Shown: positions 44,456 to 53,573 of the stretch, one piece after another
Numbering within the stretch: the stretch's first letter is position 1
How the letters are laid out: each line of letters begins with the position of its first letter
Source of the DNA: Paraburkholderia bannensis
GTDB taxonomy: Bacteria; Pseudomonadota; Gammaproteobacteria; Burkholderiales; Burkholderiaceae
Reading direction: 5' to 3'
Length of the DNA stretch: 64,000 nt
Assembly: GCF_014200455.1 (NCBI RefSeq)
Contig: NZ_JACHBW010000018.1
Coordinates: 1 to 64,000 of the forward strand
The notes under the pieces: model-generated
Seen by the model: the letters and a program-made list of their open reading frames with translations, nothing else
Told to the model about the DNA's origin: nothing
Databases searched by the model: none
Made by a program: the position numbers and the translations under genes

Positions 44456-45495
44456 GCTGGCAGCGGGATCACGCCCTTGACCGCTCTAGCGGCGACGGGC
44501 TCGGGCGGGAGTTCGCCCCAATCCGGTTGCGAGCCTGCATTTACTTCGGACTGCAGGCTTTTCTGCGATTCATCGCGACGCTGCGGCTGTTGCTGGTGTT
44601 GCTGCTGTTGTTGTGTCGGCGAAGGCTGATCCGGCAATGCGCGACGCCGATGCAAGAGCACCGCATCGGCAACCTGATCGACATGTTCGGGCGCGATCTG
44701 CGCCGCGCTTTCGAGCGCCGCCAGCGCACGCGCCGCGCGCAGCATCACCAGATCGGCGCGCATGCCGTCGACGGCCGCTTCCACGCACAGTTGCGCGGCA
44801 CGTTCATGCACGGCGTCGCTCCACGCCAGCGATTCGAGCGCCGCACGCGCCGCCGCGATACGCGCGGCCAGCGCGCTTTGCGCTTCGGCATGCGCCGCGC
44901 AGAACGCCTGCGGATTCGCATCGAACGCGAGCCGCGCCTTGACGATGCGTTGTCGTTCGGCCGTGTCGTAGCGATTGTCGAGTTCGACCATCAGTCCGAA
45001 GCGGTCCAATAGTTGCGGACGCAACTCACCCTCTTCCGGATTCATGGTGCCGACCAGCACGAAACGCGCATCGTGCGTATGCGAGACGCCGTCGCGCTCG
45101 ACCGTGTTCACGCCGCTTGCCGCCACATCAAGCAAGGCGTCGACGAGCGCATCGGGCAGCAGGTTCACTTCGTCGACATAGAGCACGCCGTCATGTGCGC
45201 GCGCGAGCAGTCCCGGCGCGAAACGCACCGCGCTCTCGCGCAACGCGGCTTCGAGATCGAGCGTGCCGATCAGCTTTTCCTCGCTCGCGCCCAGCGGCAG
45301 CGTGACGAATGCGCCATCGGGCAGCAGCGCGGCAAGCGCGCGCGCCGCGGTCGATTTCGCGGTGCCGCGCGGCCCGCTCACGAGCACGCCGCCTATCGCG
45401 GGGTCGATGGCCGCCAGCAGCAAGGCGCGCTGCAACGACGCCTGGCCGACCAGCGCGGTGAAGGGAAAGGCGGGACGCGCCGCTGCCTGATTCAT
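44443..45495 (-). CDS. chlI: AAA+ ATPase (ChlI-like) subunit of cobalt chelatase; 0-frame product
   Basis: The 350-residue protein energises CobN-type cobalt insertion. Walker A is GPRGTAKST (about 41-49), Walker B VLYVDEVNLL, with the sensor block RFVLVGTMNPEEGELRPQLLDRFGLMV, all typical of BchI/ChlI. A Gln-rich linker (PTQQQQQHQQQPQRR, about 300) precedes the C-terminus, as ahead of the VWA domain in ChlD. The stop follows the A run by one codon. The gene starts three bases after the cobN stop. If frameshifting occurs, both a short ATPase and a long ATPase-VWA form are made from this one gene, supplying both partner subunits. Confidence 0.9.
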   Translation of the reverse strand: MNQAAARPAFPFTALVGQASLQRALLLAAIDPAIGGVLVSGPRGTAKSTAARALAALLPDGAFVTLPLGASEEKLIGTLDLEAALRESAVRFAPGLLARAHDGVLYVDEVNLLPDALVDALLDVAASGVNTVERDGVSHTHDARFVLVGTMNPEEGELRPQLLDRFGLMVELDNRYDTAERQRIVKARLAFDANPQAFCAAHAEAQSALAARIAAARAALESLAWSDAVHERAAQLCVEAAVDGMRADLVMLRAARALAALESAAQIAPEHVDQVADAVLLHRRRALPDQPSPTQQQQQHQQQPQRRDESQKSLQSEVNAGSQPDWGELPPEPVAARAVKGVIPLPAKKR

Positions 45496-45498
45496 GTT

Positions 45499-48400
45499 TT
45501 ATCGTCCTTCCATCTTCTGCCCGGTTTCGAGCAGACGCTGTTCGATCCGCGCGCGATGCTCGCCCGGCTCCTGCCACAAACCCCGTTGCATCGCTTCGAC
45601 CAGACGTTCGCAGATCGCGTGCAAGGCGTGCGGATTGTGGCGCTCCATGAAGGCGCGCGTGTCGTCGTCGTGCACGTAGGCGTCGGCGACCAGCGCGTAC
45701 TGGTGATCGCCCACCACGCGCGCGGTCGCGTCATAGCCGAACAGATAATCGACGGTCGCGGCCATTTCCGCCGCGCCCTTGTAACCGTGGCGCTTCACGC
45801 CGTCGATCCACTTGGGGTTCACCACGCGCGAGCGGATCACGCGCGCGATTTCCTCATGCAGCGGGCGGATGCGCGGCGCGGCGGGGTTGCTGTGATCGGC
45901 GTGATAGAGCGTGGGCTGCGCCTGCGAGAAGTGCCGCGCCGCCGCCGCCATGCCGCCCTGGAACTGGTAGTAATCGTTCGAATCGAGCAGGTCGTGTTCG
46001 CGGTTGTCCTGGTTCTGCAGGATCACGTCGATGGAGGCGAGGCGCTTGCGGAAGGCGTCGCGCGCTTCGTCGCCGCCCGTCTTCTGTGCATACGCATAGC
46101 CGCCCCACGCCTGGTAGGCCAGCGCGAGATCGGCGTCGCTCTGCCATTGGCGGTGATCGATCATCGATTGCAAGCCTGCACCATACGCGCCAGGCTTCGC
46201 GCTGAATACGCGCCAGCCCGCACGGCGGCGCGCTTCGCCCGCTTCGATGCCATCGGCGATCAAGGCGTCGCGCTCGCGCTGGATGCGCGCGCGCAGCGGG
46301 TTCAGATGCGCGGGTTCGTCGAGTTCGGCCACGGCCTGCACGGCGGCGTCGAACAGATGCATGACGTTCGGGAACGCGTCGCGGAAAAAACCCGACACGC
46401 GCAACGTCACGTCGATCCGCGGGCGATCGAGCGCCTCGACCGGCATGATCTCGAAGTCGATCACGCGCTGGCTGCCCGCCGCCCATTTGGGGCGCGCGCC
46501 GATCAGCGCGAGCGCCTGGGCGATATCGTCGCCGCCCGTGCGCATGGTGGCCGTGCCCCACACGGAAAGACCGATCGCGCGCGGATAGTCGCCATGCTCC
46601 TGCAAATGCCGCTCGATCAGCTGTTGTGCGGATTTCAGACCGAGCGACCACGCCGCCTGCGTCGGGATCGCGCGCGTGTCGACCGAATAGAAGTTGCGAC
46701 CCGTGGGCAGCACGTCGGGGCGGCCGCGCGAAGGCGAACCGCTCGGGCCGGGCGGTACGAAGCGGCCTTCGAAGCCGCGCCGCAGCTGACGCAGTTCTTC
46801 GTGCCCGCACGCATCGAGACGCGGCAAAACATCGTCGCGCAAACGTGCGATCACGCGCGCGGCGCGCGGCAGCGTTTGCTCGATTTCATCGATGGCGTCG
46901 GGGGCATCGGGGGCTTCGCACGCGCCCGCGAGCAGCGCGCCAGCCAGCGCTTCCAGTCGTTCACGCGTATCGCCGGTATGCCGCCACGGCGCGTCGATCG
47001 CCTGCTCAAGCGCCAGGGGCCGCGCACCGGTCCACGGCGCGGCCCAATCGACGCTTGCCGCATCCAGCAGATGATCGATGCCGAAATCGCGCGCCAGCGC
47101 GTCGATCAAACCGGCGTTCGCGCCCTGCCCATCGCCGCACGCGTAGCGCCCGAGCGCCAGCAGCGTGTCGCGCCGCTGCGTGCCTTGCGGCGATTCGCCA
47201 AAGATATGCAGGCCGTCGCGGATCTGCGCTTCCTTGAGTTCGCACAGGTAAGCATCGGCGCGCGTGAGCAGTTCGTCCTCGCCCTGCTGGTCCTGCGGCG
47301 CGCTCACGCTCAATTCTTCGTGCAGCTTGTGCTCGATGATGGTCGCCAGAATCGTCTTGCGCAGCAGTTTCGCGCGGCGCGGGTCCACCATCAATGCTTC
47401 GTAATACTCATCGACCTGACGTTCGAGGTCCTGCAACGGCCCGTAGTTTTCGGCGCGCGTGAGCGGCGGCATCAGGTGATCGACGATCACGGCCTGGGCG
47501 CGGCGCTTGGCCTGGCTGCCCTCGCCCGGATCGTTGACGATGAACGGATACAGATGCGGCAGCGGCCCGAGCACCATGTCGGGCCAGCAGGTGTCGGCCA
47601 GCGCCACGCTCTTGCCCGGCAGCCATTCGAGATTGCCGTGCTTGCCCACGTGCGCGATCGCGTCGATGCCAAAGTGCTCGCGCAGCCAGAAAAAGAACGC
47701 CAGATACGCGTGCGGCGGCACCAGATCGGCGTCGTGATAGTTCGCGTAGCTGTCGTCGCCGCGCGAACGCGACGGCTGAATGCCGACGAACACCTGCCCG
47801 CAGCGCCAGCCCGCGATCATGAAGCGACCGCGACGCACGGTCGGATCCTGCTCCGGCGCGCCCCAGCGCGCGATCAGCGCGTTCTGCGCGTCCACGGGCA
47901 ACTGCGTAAAATGCGCGCGGTAATCGTCGATCGACAGGCTCTGCCACGCGGGCCGCAGCGCGCGCGTGTCCGGGTCGTTGGTCACGCCCTGCGTGAGCGT
48001 GTTCATGAGCGCTTCGCCATCCTCGGGCAGGTTGCCCACGCGATAGCCTTCATCGGCCAGCATGCGCAGGATGTTCACCACCGAAGCCGGCGTATCGAGT
48101 CCCACGCCATTGCCGATGCGCCCTTCGCTCATCGGATAGTTGGCCAGCACCAGCGCGAGTTTTTTCTGCGCGTTCGGCAGCGTGCGCAAACGGCACCAGC
48201 GCCGCGCCAGTTCGGCCACGAAGGCAACGCGCCCGGCATCGGGCTGATAACGCACGACGTCGACCTGGGTGTCCTTGCAGTGATAGGCAAGACCCTTGAA
48301 GCTGATCGCACGCGTAATGACGCGGCCGTCGACTTCGGGCAGCGCGATATGCATCGCGATGTCGCGCGAATTGAGGCCGTGGTTGTCCTTGAGCCAGTCG

Positions 48401-49299
48401 TCGCGATTGCCGCCGCTCAGGATCACCTGCAACACGGGCGCATCGCCCGCCAGCGCGAGCGGCTCCGGATCGTCGAGCGACGAAGCCGCGAACGCGGTCG
48501 TATTCAGCACGAGCGCGATATCGAGTTGCGCGGCCAGACGGTCGAGCACATCGCGGCTGATGGCGTCCTTGAGCGAGGTGATGGCGAGCGGCAGCGGATT
48601 GAGGCCGCGCTCGATCAAGGCGTCGATCAGCGCATCGAAGGCGGCCGTGTTGGCGGCCTGCAAATGCGCCTTGTAAAACAGGATCGCAACGACGGGCGCG
48701 CCGGGCGTCCAGCGCGCGCGCCAGTCCTCCACCGTTGCCACATCGCGCGACGGGTGATACAGCGAAGCGGCAGGCAACACGACCGGCGGCGGCGGTTCCG
48801 CGCCAAAGCCGAACGCATGCCACGCGAGCGCGCGCAAAAAACCCTCGGCATTGGCCGCGCCGCCTTCGCGCAGATAACGCCACAGCAGGCGACAGAACTC
48901 GGGCTGAGCGCGGCTTTTGGCGATCAGATTGGGGTCTTCCTGCAAGTCGCCCGAAAACATCGCGAGCGTCTGGCCGCGTTGTTCGGCCAGCGTCGTCACC
49001 TGCTCGATGCCATACGGCCAGTAGGACTCGCCACCCAGATGATCGACCACGACCACTTTCGCGTGCTGCAGGACATCGTCGACGTAAAAGTCCACCGAGG
49101 CGGGCTGGCGCAGATAGGTCACGTTGGCGAGCCGCACGCTGGGAAAGCCCGCGGGCAGACGCGGCACGACGCTCGCGAGCAGCGCGAGCGTCGTATCGGC
49201 GGAACTCAGCACGACGATGTCGGCGGGCTGCTGGTCGATGCGGATGACGCCCTGCGTATCGTCGATGAAACCGCCCGGTGTGGTGCGCAAAAGATGCAT
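45499..49299 (-). CDS. cobN: Cobaltochelatase large subunit CobN
   Basis: CobN binds hydrogenobyrinate a,c-diamide and inserts Co2+ with ATP-driven partners. The 1266-residue length is standard for the family. Visible CobN/BchH blocks include AIAHVGKHGNLEWLPGKSVALADTCWPDM, VNDPGEGSQAKRRAQAVIVDHLMPPLTRAENYGPL and YPRAIGLSVWGTATMRTGGDDIAQALALIGARP. Its helper here is the ChlI/ChlD-type gene three bases downstream, not CobS/CobT. It lies 48 bases after cobW in the riboswitch-led operon. Very long open frames on the opposite strand are codon-bias shadows. Confidence 0.96.
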   Translation of the reverse strand: MHLLRTTPGGFIDDTQGVIRIDQQPADIVVLSSADTTLALLASVVPRLPAGFPSVRLANVTYLRQPASVDFYVDDVLQHAKVVVVDHLGGESYWPYGIEQVTTLAEQRGQTLAMFSGDLQEDPNLIAKSRAQPEFCRLLWRYLREGGAANAEGFLRALAWHAFGFGAEPPPPVVLPAASLYHPSRDVATVEDWRARWTPGAPVVAILFYKAHLQAANTAAFDALIDALIERGLNPLPLAITSLKDAISRDVLDRLAAQLDIALVLNTTAFAASSLDDPEPLALAGDAPVLQVILSGGNRDDWLKDNHGLNSRDIAMHIALPEVDGRVITRAISFKGLAYHCKDTQVDVVRYQPDAGRVAFVAELARRWCRLRTLPNAQKKLALVLANYPMSEGRIGNGVGLDTPASVVNILRMLADEGYRVGNLPEDGEALMNTLTQGVTNDPDTRALRPAWQSLSIDDYRAHFTQLPVDAQNALIARWGAPEQDPTVRRGRFMIAGWRCGQVFVGIQPSRSRGDDSYANYHDADLVPPHAYLAFFFWLREHFGIDAIAHVGKHGNLEWLPGKSVALADTCWPDMVLGPLPHLYPFIVNDPGEGSQAKRRAQAVIVDHLMPPLTRAENYGPLQDLERQVDEYYEALMVDPRRAKLLRKTILATIIEHKLHEELSVSAPQDQQGEDELLTRADAYLCELKEAQIRDGLHIFGESPQGTQRRDTLLALGRYACGDGQGANAGLIDALARDFGIDHLLDAASVDWAAPWTGARPLALEQAIDAPWRHTGDTRERLEALAGALLAGACEAPDAPDAIDEIEQTLPRAARVIARLRDDVLPRLDACGHEELRQLRRGFEGRFVPPGPSGSPSRGRPDVLPTGRNFYSVDTRAIPTQAAWSLGLKSAQQLIERHLQEHGDYPRAIGLSVWGTATMRTGGDDIAQALALIGARPKWAAGSQRVIDFEIMPVEALDRPRIDVTLRVSGFFRDAFPNVMHLFDAAVQAVAELDEPAHLNPLRARIQRERDALIADGIEAGEARRRAGWRVFSAKPGAYGAGLQSMIDHRQWQSDADLALAYQAWGGYAYAQKTGGDEARDAFRKRLASIDVILQNQDNREHDLLDSNDYYQFQGGMAAAARHFSQAQPTLYHADHSNPAAPRIRPLHEEIARVIRSRVVNPKWIDGVKRHGYKGAAEMAATVDYLFGYDATARVVGDHQYALVADAYVHDDDTRAFMERHNPHALHAICERLVEAMQRGLWQEPGEHRARIEQRLLETGQKMEGR

Positions 49300-49347
49300 G
49301 GCGGTTCCGTCAGTGCAAGCTTGAAAAAGACGCGTGCCGAAGCACGC

Positions 49348-50448
49348 TTATTGCGTAACCGCGCTGGTGACTGCGGCCAATGCCGCGTCGAACGCGCCTT
49401 GCAGCGTGGCGGCGTCGAGGTCTTCGCCGATCAGCACGAAGCGGCTCGCCAGTTTGCCGTCCGCCAGCGCCGCGCTTTCCTGCGCGTTCCAGCGGCGGTC
49501 GAAATAGCTGTCGAAGCGACGGCCCACGCCCTGGATCACCAGACGCATCGGTGCGCCCGGCAGGACGGCGAAGCCCTTTGCGCGATAGATCGTGTGATCG
49601 TCGACGAGCTTTTGCAGCGCTTCGACGGCGATATCGCGCGACATCACCGCGCCTTCGACCACCACCGAATCGAACTCGTCGTGATGATGGTCGGCATCGT
49701 CGGCGGAACCGTGATGGTCGTGGCGCAGATGGATGCTTTCTTCCGAAGCGGCCTCCAGACCGAGCAGCGTATGCAGGTCGAGCTGGCCATGTTGCGCACG
49801 CACGATCTTCACCTGCGGCGGCAGTTCCTCGCGCAGTTCGGCGATGAGCGCGTCCTGGCCCGCTTCGTCGATCAGATCGGTCTTGTTGAGGATGACGAGA
49901 TCGGCGGCCGACAGCTGGTCTTCGAACAGTTCGTGCAGCGGCGATTCGTGATCGAGGTTCGGATCGGCGCGGCGTTGTTCGTCGACGGCCTGCGGGTTGG
50001 CGGCGAACTGGCCGCTCGCGGCGGCGGGGCCGTCGACCACGGTCACGACCGCATCGACGGTGAAGGCGTTGCGGATCGACGGCCAGTTGAAGGCCTGCAC
50101 GAGCGGCTTGGGCAGCGCAAGACCCGAGGTTTCGATCAGCACATGGTCGATGTCGCCGCGGCGTTCGAGCAGTTGCTCCATCACCGGGAAGAATTCTTCC
50201 TGCACCGTGCAGCACAGGCAGCCATTGGCCAGTTCGTAAAGCTGGCCTTCTGTTTCGTTGCCGTTCTCGTCGCAGCCGATGCCGCAACCGCGCAGGATTT
50301 CGCCGTCGATGCCGAGCTCACCGAATTCGTTGACGATGACCGCGACGCGCAGGCCTCCAGCATGCTGGAGGATGTGACGCATCAGCGTGGTTTTTCCGCT
50401 GCCGAGAAAACCAGTGATGATGGTGACGGGGATCTTGCGCATTTGCAT
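49348..50448 (-). CDS. cobW: CobW-family GTPase (cobalt metallochaperone)
   Basis: The 366-residue G3E GTPase has Walker A GFLGSGKTT (13-21), the metal motif GCLCC (about 77), ETSGLALP and NKTD, then a C-terminal CobW domain. A His/Asp-rich loop (HLRHDHHGSADDADHHHDEF) between the domains probably binds metal. It is first in the minus operon with cobN and chlI/chlD, directly behind a cobalamin riboswitch, which supports a cobalt role in B12 synthesis over zinc. Start ATG 50448 (MQMRKIP), with ATG 50442 as alternative; GGAGCACCCC precedes it. Confidence 0.95.
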   Translation of the reverse strand: MQMRKIPVTIITGFLGSGKTTLMRHILQHAGGLRVAVIVNEFGELGIDGEILRGCGIGCDENGNETEGQLYELANGCLCCTVQEEFFPVMEQLLERRGDIDHVLIETSGLALPKPLVQAFNWPSIRNAFTVDAVVTVVDGPAAASGQFAANPQAVDEQRRADPNLDHESPLHELFEDQLSAADLVILNKTDLIDEAGQDALIAELREELPPQVKIVRAQHGQLDLHTLLGLEAASEESIHLRHDHHGSADDADHHHDEFDSVVVEGAVMSRDIAVEALQKLVDDHTIYRAKGFAVLPGAPMRLVIQGVGRRFDSYFDRRWNAQESAALADGKLASRFVLIGEDLDAATLQGAFDAALAAVTSAVTQ

Positions 50449-50688
50449 GGGGTGCTCCTTCGGCGCGTGGGCCGCAGGTGGATGGCGCCGCGCACGGTAT
50501 GGGCCTGAGCATCTTCACCGGGGTCTGGCCGGTTCAACGCGTCACGCGCCTGCCGCTGGGCGGGCGTCGCACGATGGAACGAGGCAAAACAGGGCTTCGG
50601 TCAAAGACGCGTCGCGGGCCCAACCCGGCTGACGCATGGAAATCATGGACGGTGCGCCGCATTCCCGCAGCGCGCGTCCCGCGTATCT

Positions 50689-50900
50689 GGCCGGTATCCG
50701 GACTGACGAGGCGCCGCTTCGCCTTCCCACGCGCGGCCTTGTGGCCCGCTCGCGCAGTGGCGTACCTTGAAGCGGCGTGCATCGGCTTGCGGCCGATGCG
50801 CTCGTTGTACCGTTGCGGGTGCAGTTCAGGCTGGCTATCGCAGCGTATTCACCCTGCGCGATAGCTCCCTGATTCCCGTTTAACCGCGTGCAGAACGATC
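50689..50900 (-). promoter_or_regulatory. Cobalamin (adenosylcobalamin) riboswitch
   Basis: Read on the minus strand, the leader of cobW carries, in order, GGGAATC, CCCGCAACGG (50819-50810), GCCACTGC (the B12-box core, 50761-50754), TGGGAAGGCG and CAGTCCGGATACCGGCC (50705-50689), the conserved landmarks of B12 riboswitches. B12 binding should switch off cobW-cobN-chlI/chlD. About 240 bases lie between the aptamer and the cobW start, leaving room for an expression platform that I could not fold by eye. The exact 5' edge is approximate. Confidence 0.88.
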
Positions 50901-51023
50901 GCGCACGCGAGCACCAGAGTGCGTGCGAGTGTAGGCGCGGGGCCCCCCTGCGTCAACCGGACGCCGCCGTTGAAGCCGCGCTGCGGGCGCTTGAGCGTGT
51001 GCTATCGTAGCGCGCAATTCCAG

Positions 51024-51056
51024 GTGCGCCAGGCGCGCCAGGCGCGCCAGGCGCAA
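51024..51056. repeat. Short tandem 9-bp repeat upstream of cobE
   Basis: GCGCCAGGC is repeated three times in a row. It lies before the preferred cobE start, and would be leader sequence; if translation starts farther upstream than 51059 it would be coding. Confidence 0.6.
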
Positions 51057-51142
51057 TCGTGCGGAAAGCCCACGCCCGCAGGCTCGGGCGCTCGCTGCGC
51101 CCCGCTCGTGCGTCCTCCGCGATCCGTTGCACCCGCCTCCAC

Positions 51143-51628
51143 GTGAACCGCTCCCAATCCGCCAACACCGTGCCTGACGAACCCGTGCTCCCGCATGCTC
51201 CCGCTGGACTGGCCGTGGGCATCGGCTGCCGCAGCGGTGTGACGCTCGGGCAGATCGAGGCGGCAGTGCGGGCTGCGCAGGCGGGACTCGCCGGATGGAC
51301 GCTCGCGCAGATCAAGGCGGTGGCCACGCTCGACGCGAAGGCCGCCGAACCCGCTCTGCTGGCGTTCTGCGCCGCGCATGCGCTGCCGCTGCGAACCTTC
51401 ACGCGCGAGCAGGTGAGCGCGCTTGCGGCCGATGCCTTGCAATCGGCGCCGAGCGCCGCTGCGCAGGCGCGTTTCGGCGTGGCGGGCGTGTGCGAACCCT
51501 GCGCGCGCCTGGCGGCGAATGGCGGCCCGCTCGTGCGCGCCAAACTCGCGCTCGACGGCGTGACGGTGGCGCTCGCCGCTATCGCAAACTCCGCCGATTA
51601 CGTAAATCCGAACCAACTACAGGACTGA
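51143..51628 (+). CDS. cobE: CobE / CbiG C-terminal domain protein
   Basis: The 161-residue protein matches the CobE/CbiG_C fold: GLAVGIGCRSGVTLGQIEAAVRAAQ, IKAVATLDAKAAEPALLAFCAAHALPL and AQARFGVAGVCEPCARLA. CobE is needed for aerobic B12 synthesis, perhaps holding an intermediate between enzymes. GTG 51143 is my choice of start; a longer in-frame start at 51059 would add 28 basic residues. It is the first plus-strand gene of cobE-cobO-cobB-bluB and diverges from the riboswitch unit. A CbiG-type domain is also inside the CobJ fusion. Confidence 0.85.
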   Translation: MNRSQSANTVPDEPVLPHAPAGLAVGIGCRSGVTLGQIEAAVRAAQAGLAGWTLAQIKAVATLDAKAAEPALLAFCAAHALPLRTFTREQVSALAADALQSAPSAAAQARFGVAGVCEPCARLAANGGPLVRAKLALDGVTVALAAIANSADYVNPNQLQD

Positions 51629-51637
51629 TCCGCGACG

Positions 51638-52240
51638 ATGAAAACCGACCCCGAATCGCACCAGCGCATGACCCAGCGCCGCCGCGAAGGCCACGAAAAA
51701 AAGCAGGCCGCCGCGACCCAAGAAAAAGGCCTCCTGATCGTCAACACCGGCACCGGCAAGGGCAAGAGCACGGCGGCGTTCGGCATGGCGGTGCGCGTGC
51801 TCGGCCACGGCATGAAGCTGGGCGTCGTGCAGTTCATCAAGGGCGCGCTGCATACATCCGAGCGCGACTTCCTCGCGAGCGTCGCGCACTGCGATTTCGT
51901 GACGATGGGCGACGGCTACACCTGGAACACGCAGAATCGCGACGCCGACGTGGCCACCGCGCGCAAGGGCTGGGACGAAGCGAAGCGCATGATCGAGAGC
52001 GGCGAGTACGCGATGGTGATCCTCGACGAGCTGAACACCGTGCTCAAGTACGAATATCTGCCGCTCGACGAAGTGCTGGAAGTGCTCACCGCACGCGGGC
52101 CGATGCAGCACGTCGTGGTCACGGGCCGCCATGCCCCGGACGCGCTGATCGAAGCCGCCGACCTCGTCACCGAAATGCGCCTCGTGAAGCATCCGTACCG
52201 CGAGCAAGGCGTGAAAGCGCAAAAGGGCGTGGAGTTCTGA
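51638..52240 (+). CDS. cobO: Corrinoid adenosyltransferase CobO (CobA/BtuR type)
   Basis: The enzyme transfers 5'-deoxyadenosyl from ATP to Co(I) corrinoids. The 200-residue protein has the P-loop GLLIVNTGTGKGKSTAAFG and the blocks GVVQFIKGALHTSER, DGYTWNTQNRDADVATARKGWDEAK, VILDELNTVLKYEYL and VVVTGRHAPDALIEAADLVTEM, all of the CobA/BtuR type. It lies nine bases after cobE and four before cobB. Confidence 0.96.
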   Translation: MKTDPESHQRMTQRRREGHEKKQAAATQEKGLLIVNTGTGKGKSTAAFGMAVRVLGHGMKLGVVQFIKGALHTSERDFLASVAHCDFVTMGDGYTWNTQNRDADVATARKGWDEAKRMIESGEYAMVILDELNTVLKYEYLPLDEVLEVLTARGPMQHVVVTGRHAPDALIEAADLVTEMRLVKHPYREQGVKAQKGVEF

Positions 52241-52244
52241 CGCA

Positions 52245-53573
52245 ATGAGCGCAATCAGCTCGATGTCCGCGAAGGTCGCGTGTCCGGCGCTTTTCATCAG
52301 CGCGCCCGCCTCGGGCCAAGGCAAGACCACGCTCACCGCCGGGCTCGCGCGCCTGCACCGCCGCCAGGGGCGGCGCGTGCGCGTGTTCAAGACCGGCCCG
52401 GATTTTCTCGATCCGATGATTCTCGCGCGCGCGAGCGGCGCGCCCGTGATGTCGCTCGACCTCTGGATGGTGGGCGAAGCGGACTGCCGCGCGCTGCTCG
52501 CGCAAGCCGCGCGTGAAGCCGATCTGATCCTGATCGAAGGCGTGATGGGCCTCTACGACGGCACGCCCAGCAGCGCCGACCTGGCCGCGAAATTCGGCGT
52601 GCCGGTGGCGGCGGTGATCGGCGCGAACTCGATGGCGCAGACTTTCGGCGCGCTGGCGTTCGGCCTCGCGCGTTATCGCGCCGATGTGCCGTTTCATGGC
52701 GTGCTGGCCAATCGCGTCGGTTCCGCGCGTCATGCGCAGATGTTGCAGGAAGGATTGCCGGCGGATATCCGCTGGCTCGGCCACGTCGCGAGCGACGCGC
52801 AGTTCTTGCTGCCCGATCGCCATCTGGGCCTGCATCAGGCCAGCGAAATCGCCGATCTCGATGCGCGCATCGATCGCGCCGCCGACGCGCTCGCGCACAC
52901 CGCGCTGGCCGAACTGCCGCCCGCCGTGACGTTCGACGCGCCGCAAACGCAAGCCGCATTGCCGCGCCTGCTCGATGGCCAGCACATTGCGGTTGCGCGC
53001 GATGCTGCGTTCTCGTTTATCTATCCTGCGAACCTGGCGTTGCTGGAAACGCTCGGCGCGCGTGTGAGCTTTTTCTCGCCGCTCGCCGATCACGCCGCGC
53101 CCGCAGACGCCAGCGCCGTTTATCTACCCGGCGGCTATCCCGAACTGCACGCCGCCGCGCTGGCCGCGAATGCGCGCAGCGCCGCGTCGCTCAAAGCGCA
53201 TGTCGATGCCAACAAGCCGCTCGTGGCCGAATGCGGCGGCATGCTGTATCTGCTCGACGCGCTCACCACCGTCGACGGCGTAAGCACGCCGCTGCTCGGC
53301 CTGTTGCCGGGCGTGGCCGCGATGCAAAAGCGCTTCGCGGCGCTCGGCATGCAACGTCTGGACGGGGCGCACGGCACACTTACGGGCCACACGTTCCACT
53401 ATTCGCGCGTGAGCACGCCGCTCGCGCCCACATTGCGCTCACGCCACGCGCAGAGCGGCGCGGACGGCGAAGCGCTCTATCGCCACGGTTCAATCACCGC
53501 GACCTATATGCACGCCTACTGGCCTTCCAATCCGGCCTTCGCGGCCGCCCTGTTCCATGGCACAACCCTTTGA
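52245..53573 (+). CDS. cobB: Cobyrinate / hydrogenobyrinate a,c-diamide synthase
   Basis: This glutamine amidotransferase amidates the a and c acetate side chains with ATP. The 442-residue protein has an N-terminal synthetase domain (ALFISAPASGQGKTTLTAGLAR; DLILIEGVMGLYDGTPS) and a C-terminal triad-type glutaminase domain (VYLPGGYPELHAAAL; the nucleophile Cys in KPLVAECGGMLYLL; GHTFHYSR). The synthetic order with CobN makes its product the chelatase substrate in the aerobic route. It overlaps bluB by 17 bases. Confidence 0.95.
   Translation: MSAISSMSAKVACPALFISAPASGQGKTTLTAGLARLHRRQGRRVRVFKTGPDFLDPMILARASGAPVMSLDLWMVGEADCRALLAQAAREADLILIEGVMGLYDGTPSSADLAAKFGVPVAAVIGANSMAQTFGALAFGLARYRADVPFHGVLANRVGSARHAQMLQEGLPADIRWLGHVASDAQFLLPDRHLGLHQASEIADLDARIDRAADALAHTALAELPPAVTFDAPQTQAALPRLLDGQHIAVARDAAFSFIYPANLALLETLGARVSFFSPLADHAAPADASAVYLPGGYPELHAAALAANARSAASLKAHVDANKPLVAECGGMLYLLDALTTVDGVSTPLLGLLPGVAAMQKRFAALGMQRLDGAHGTLTGHTFHYSRVSTPLAPTLRSRHAQSGADGEALYRHGSITATYMHAYWPSNPAFAAALFHGTTL

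Noticed and set aside
45013..50508. A 1831-codon open frame on the plus strand opposite cobN and cobW
   Set aside because: It is a mirror of strong third-position GC bias in the real minus-strand genes. Its translation is Arg/His/Ala-rich with no family likeness.
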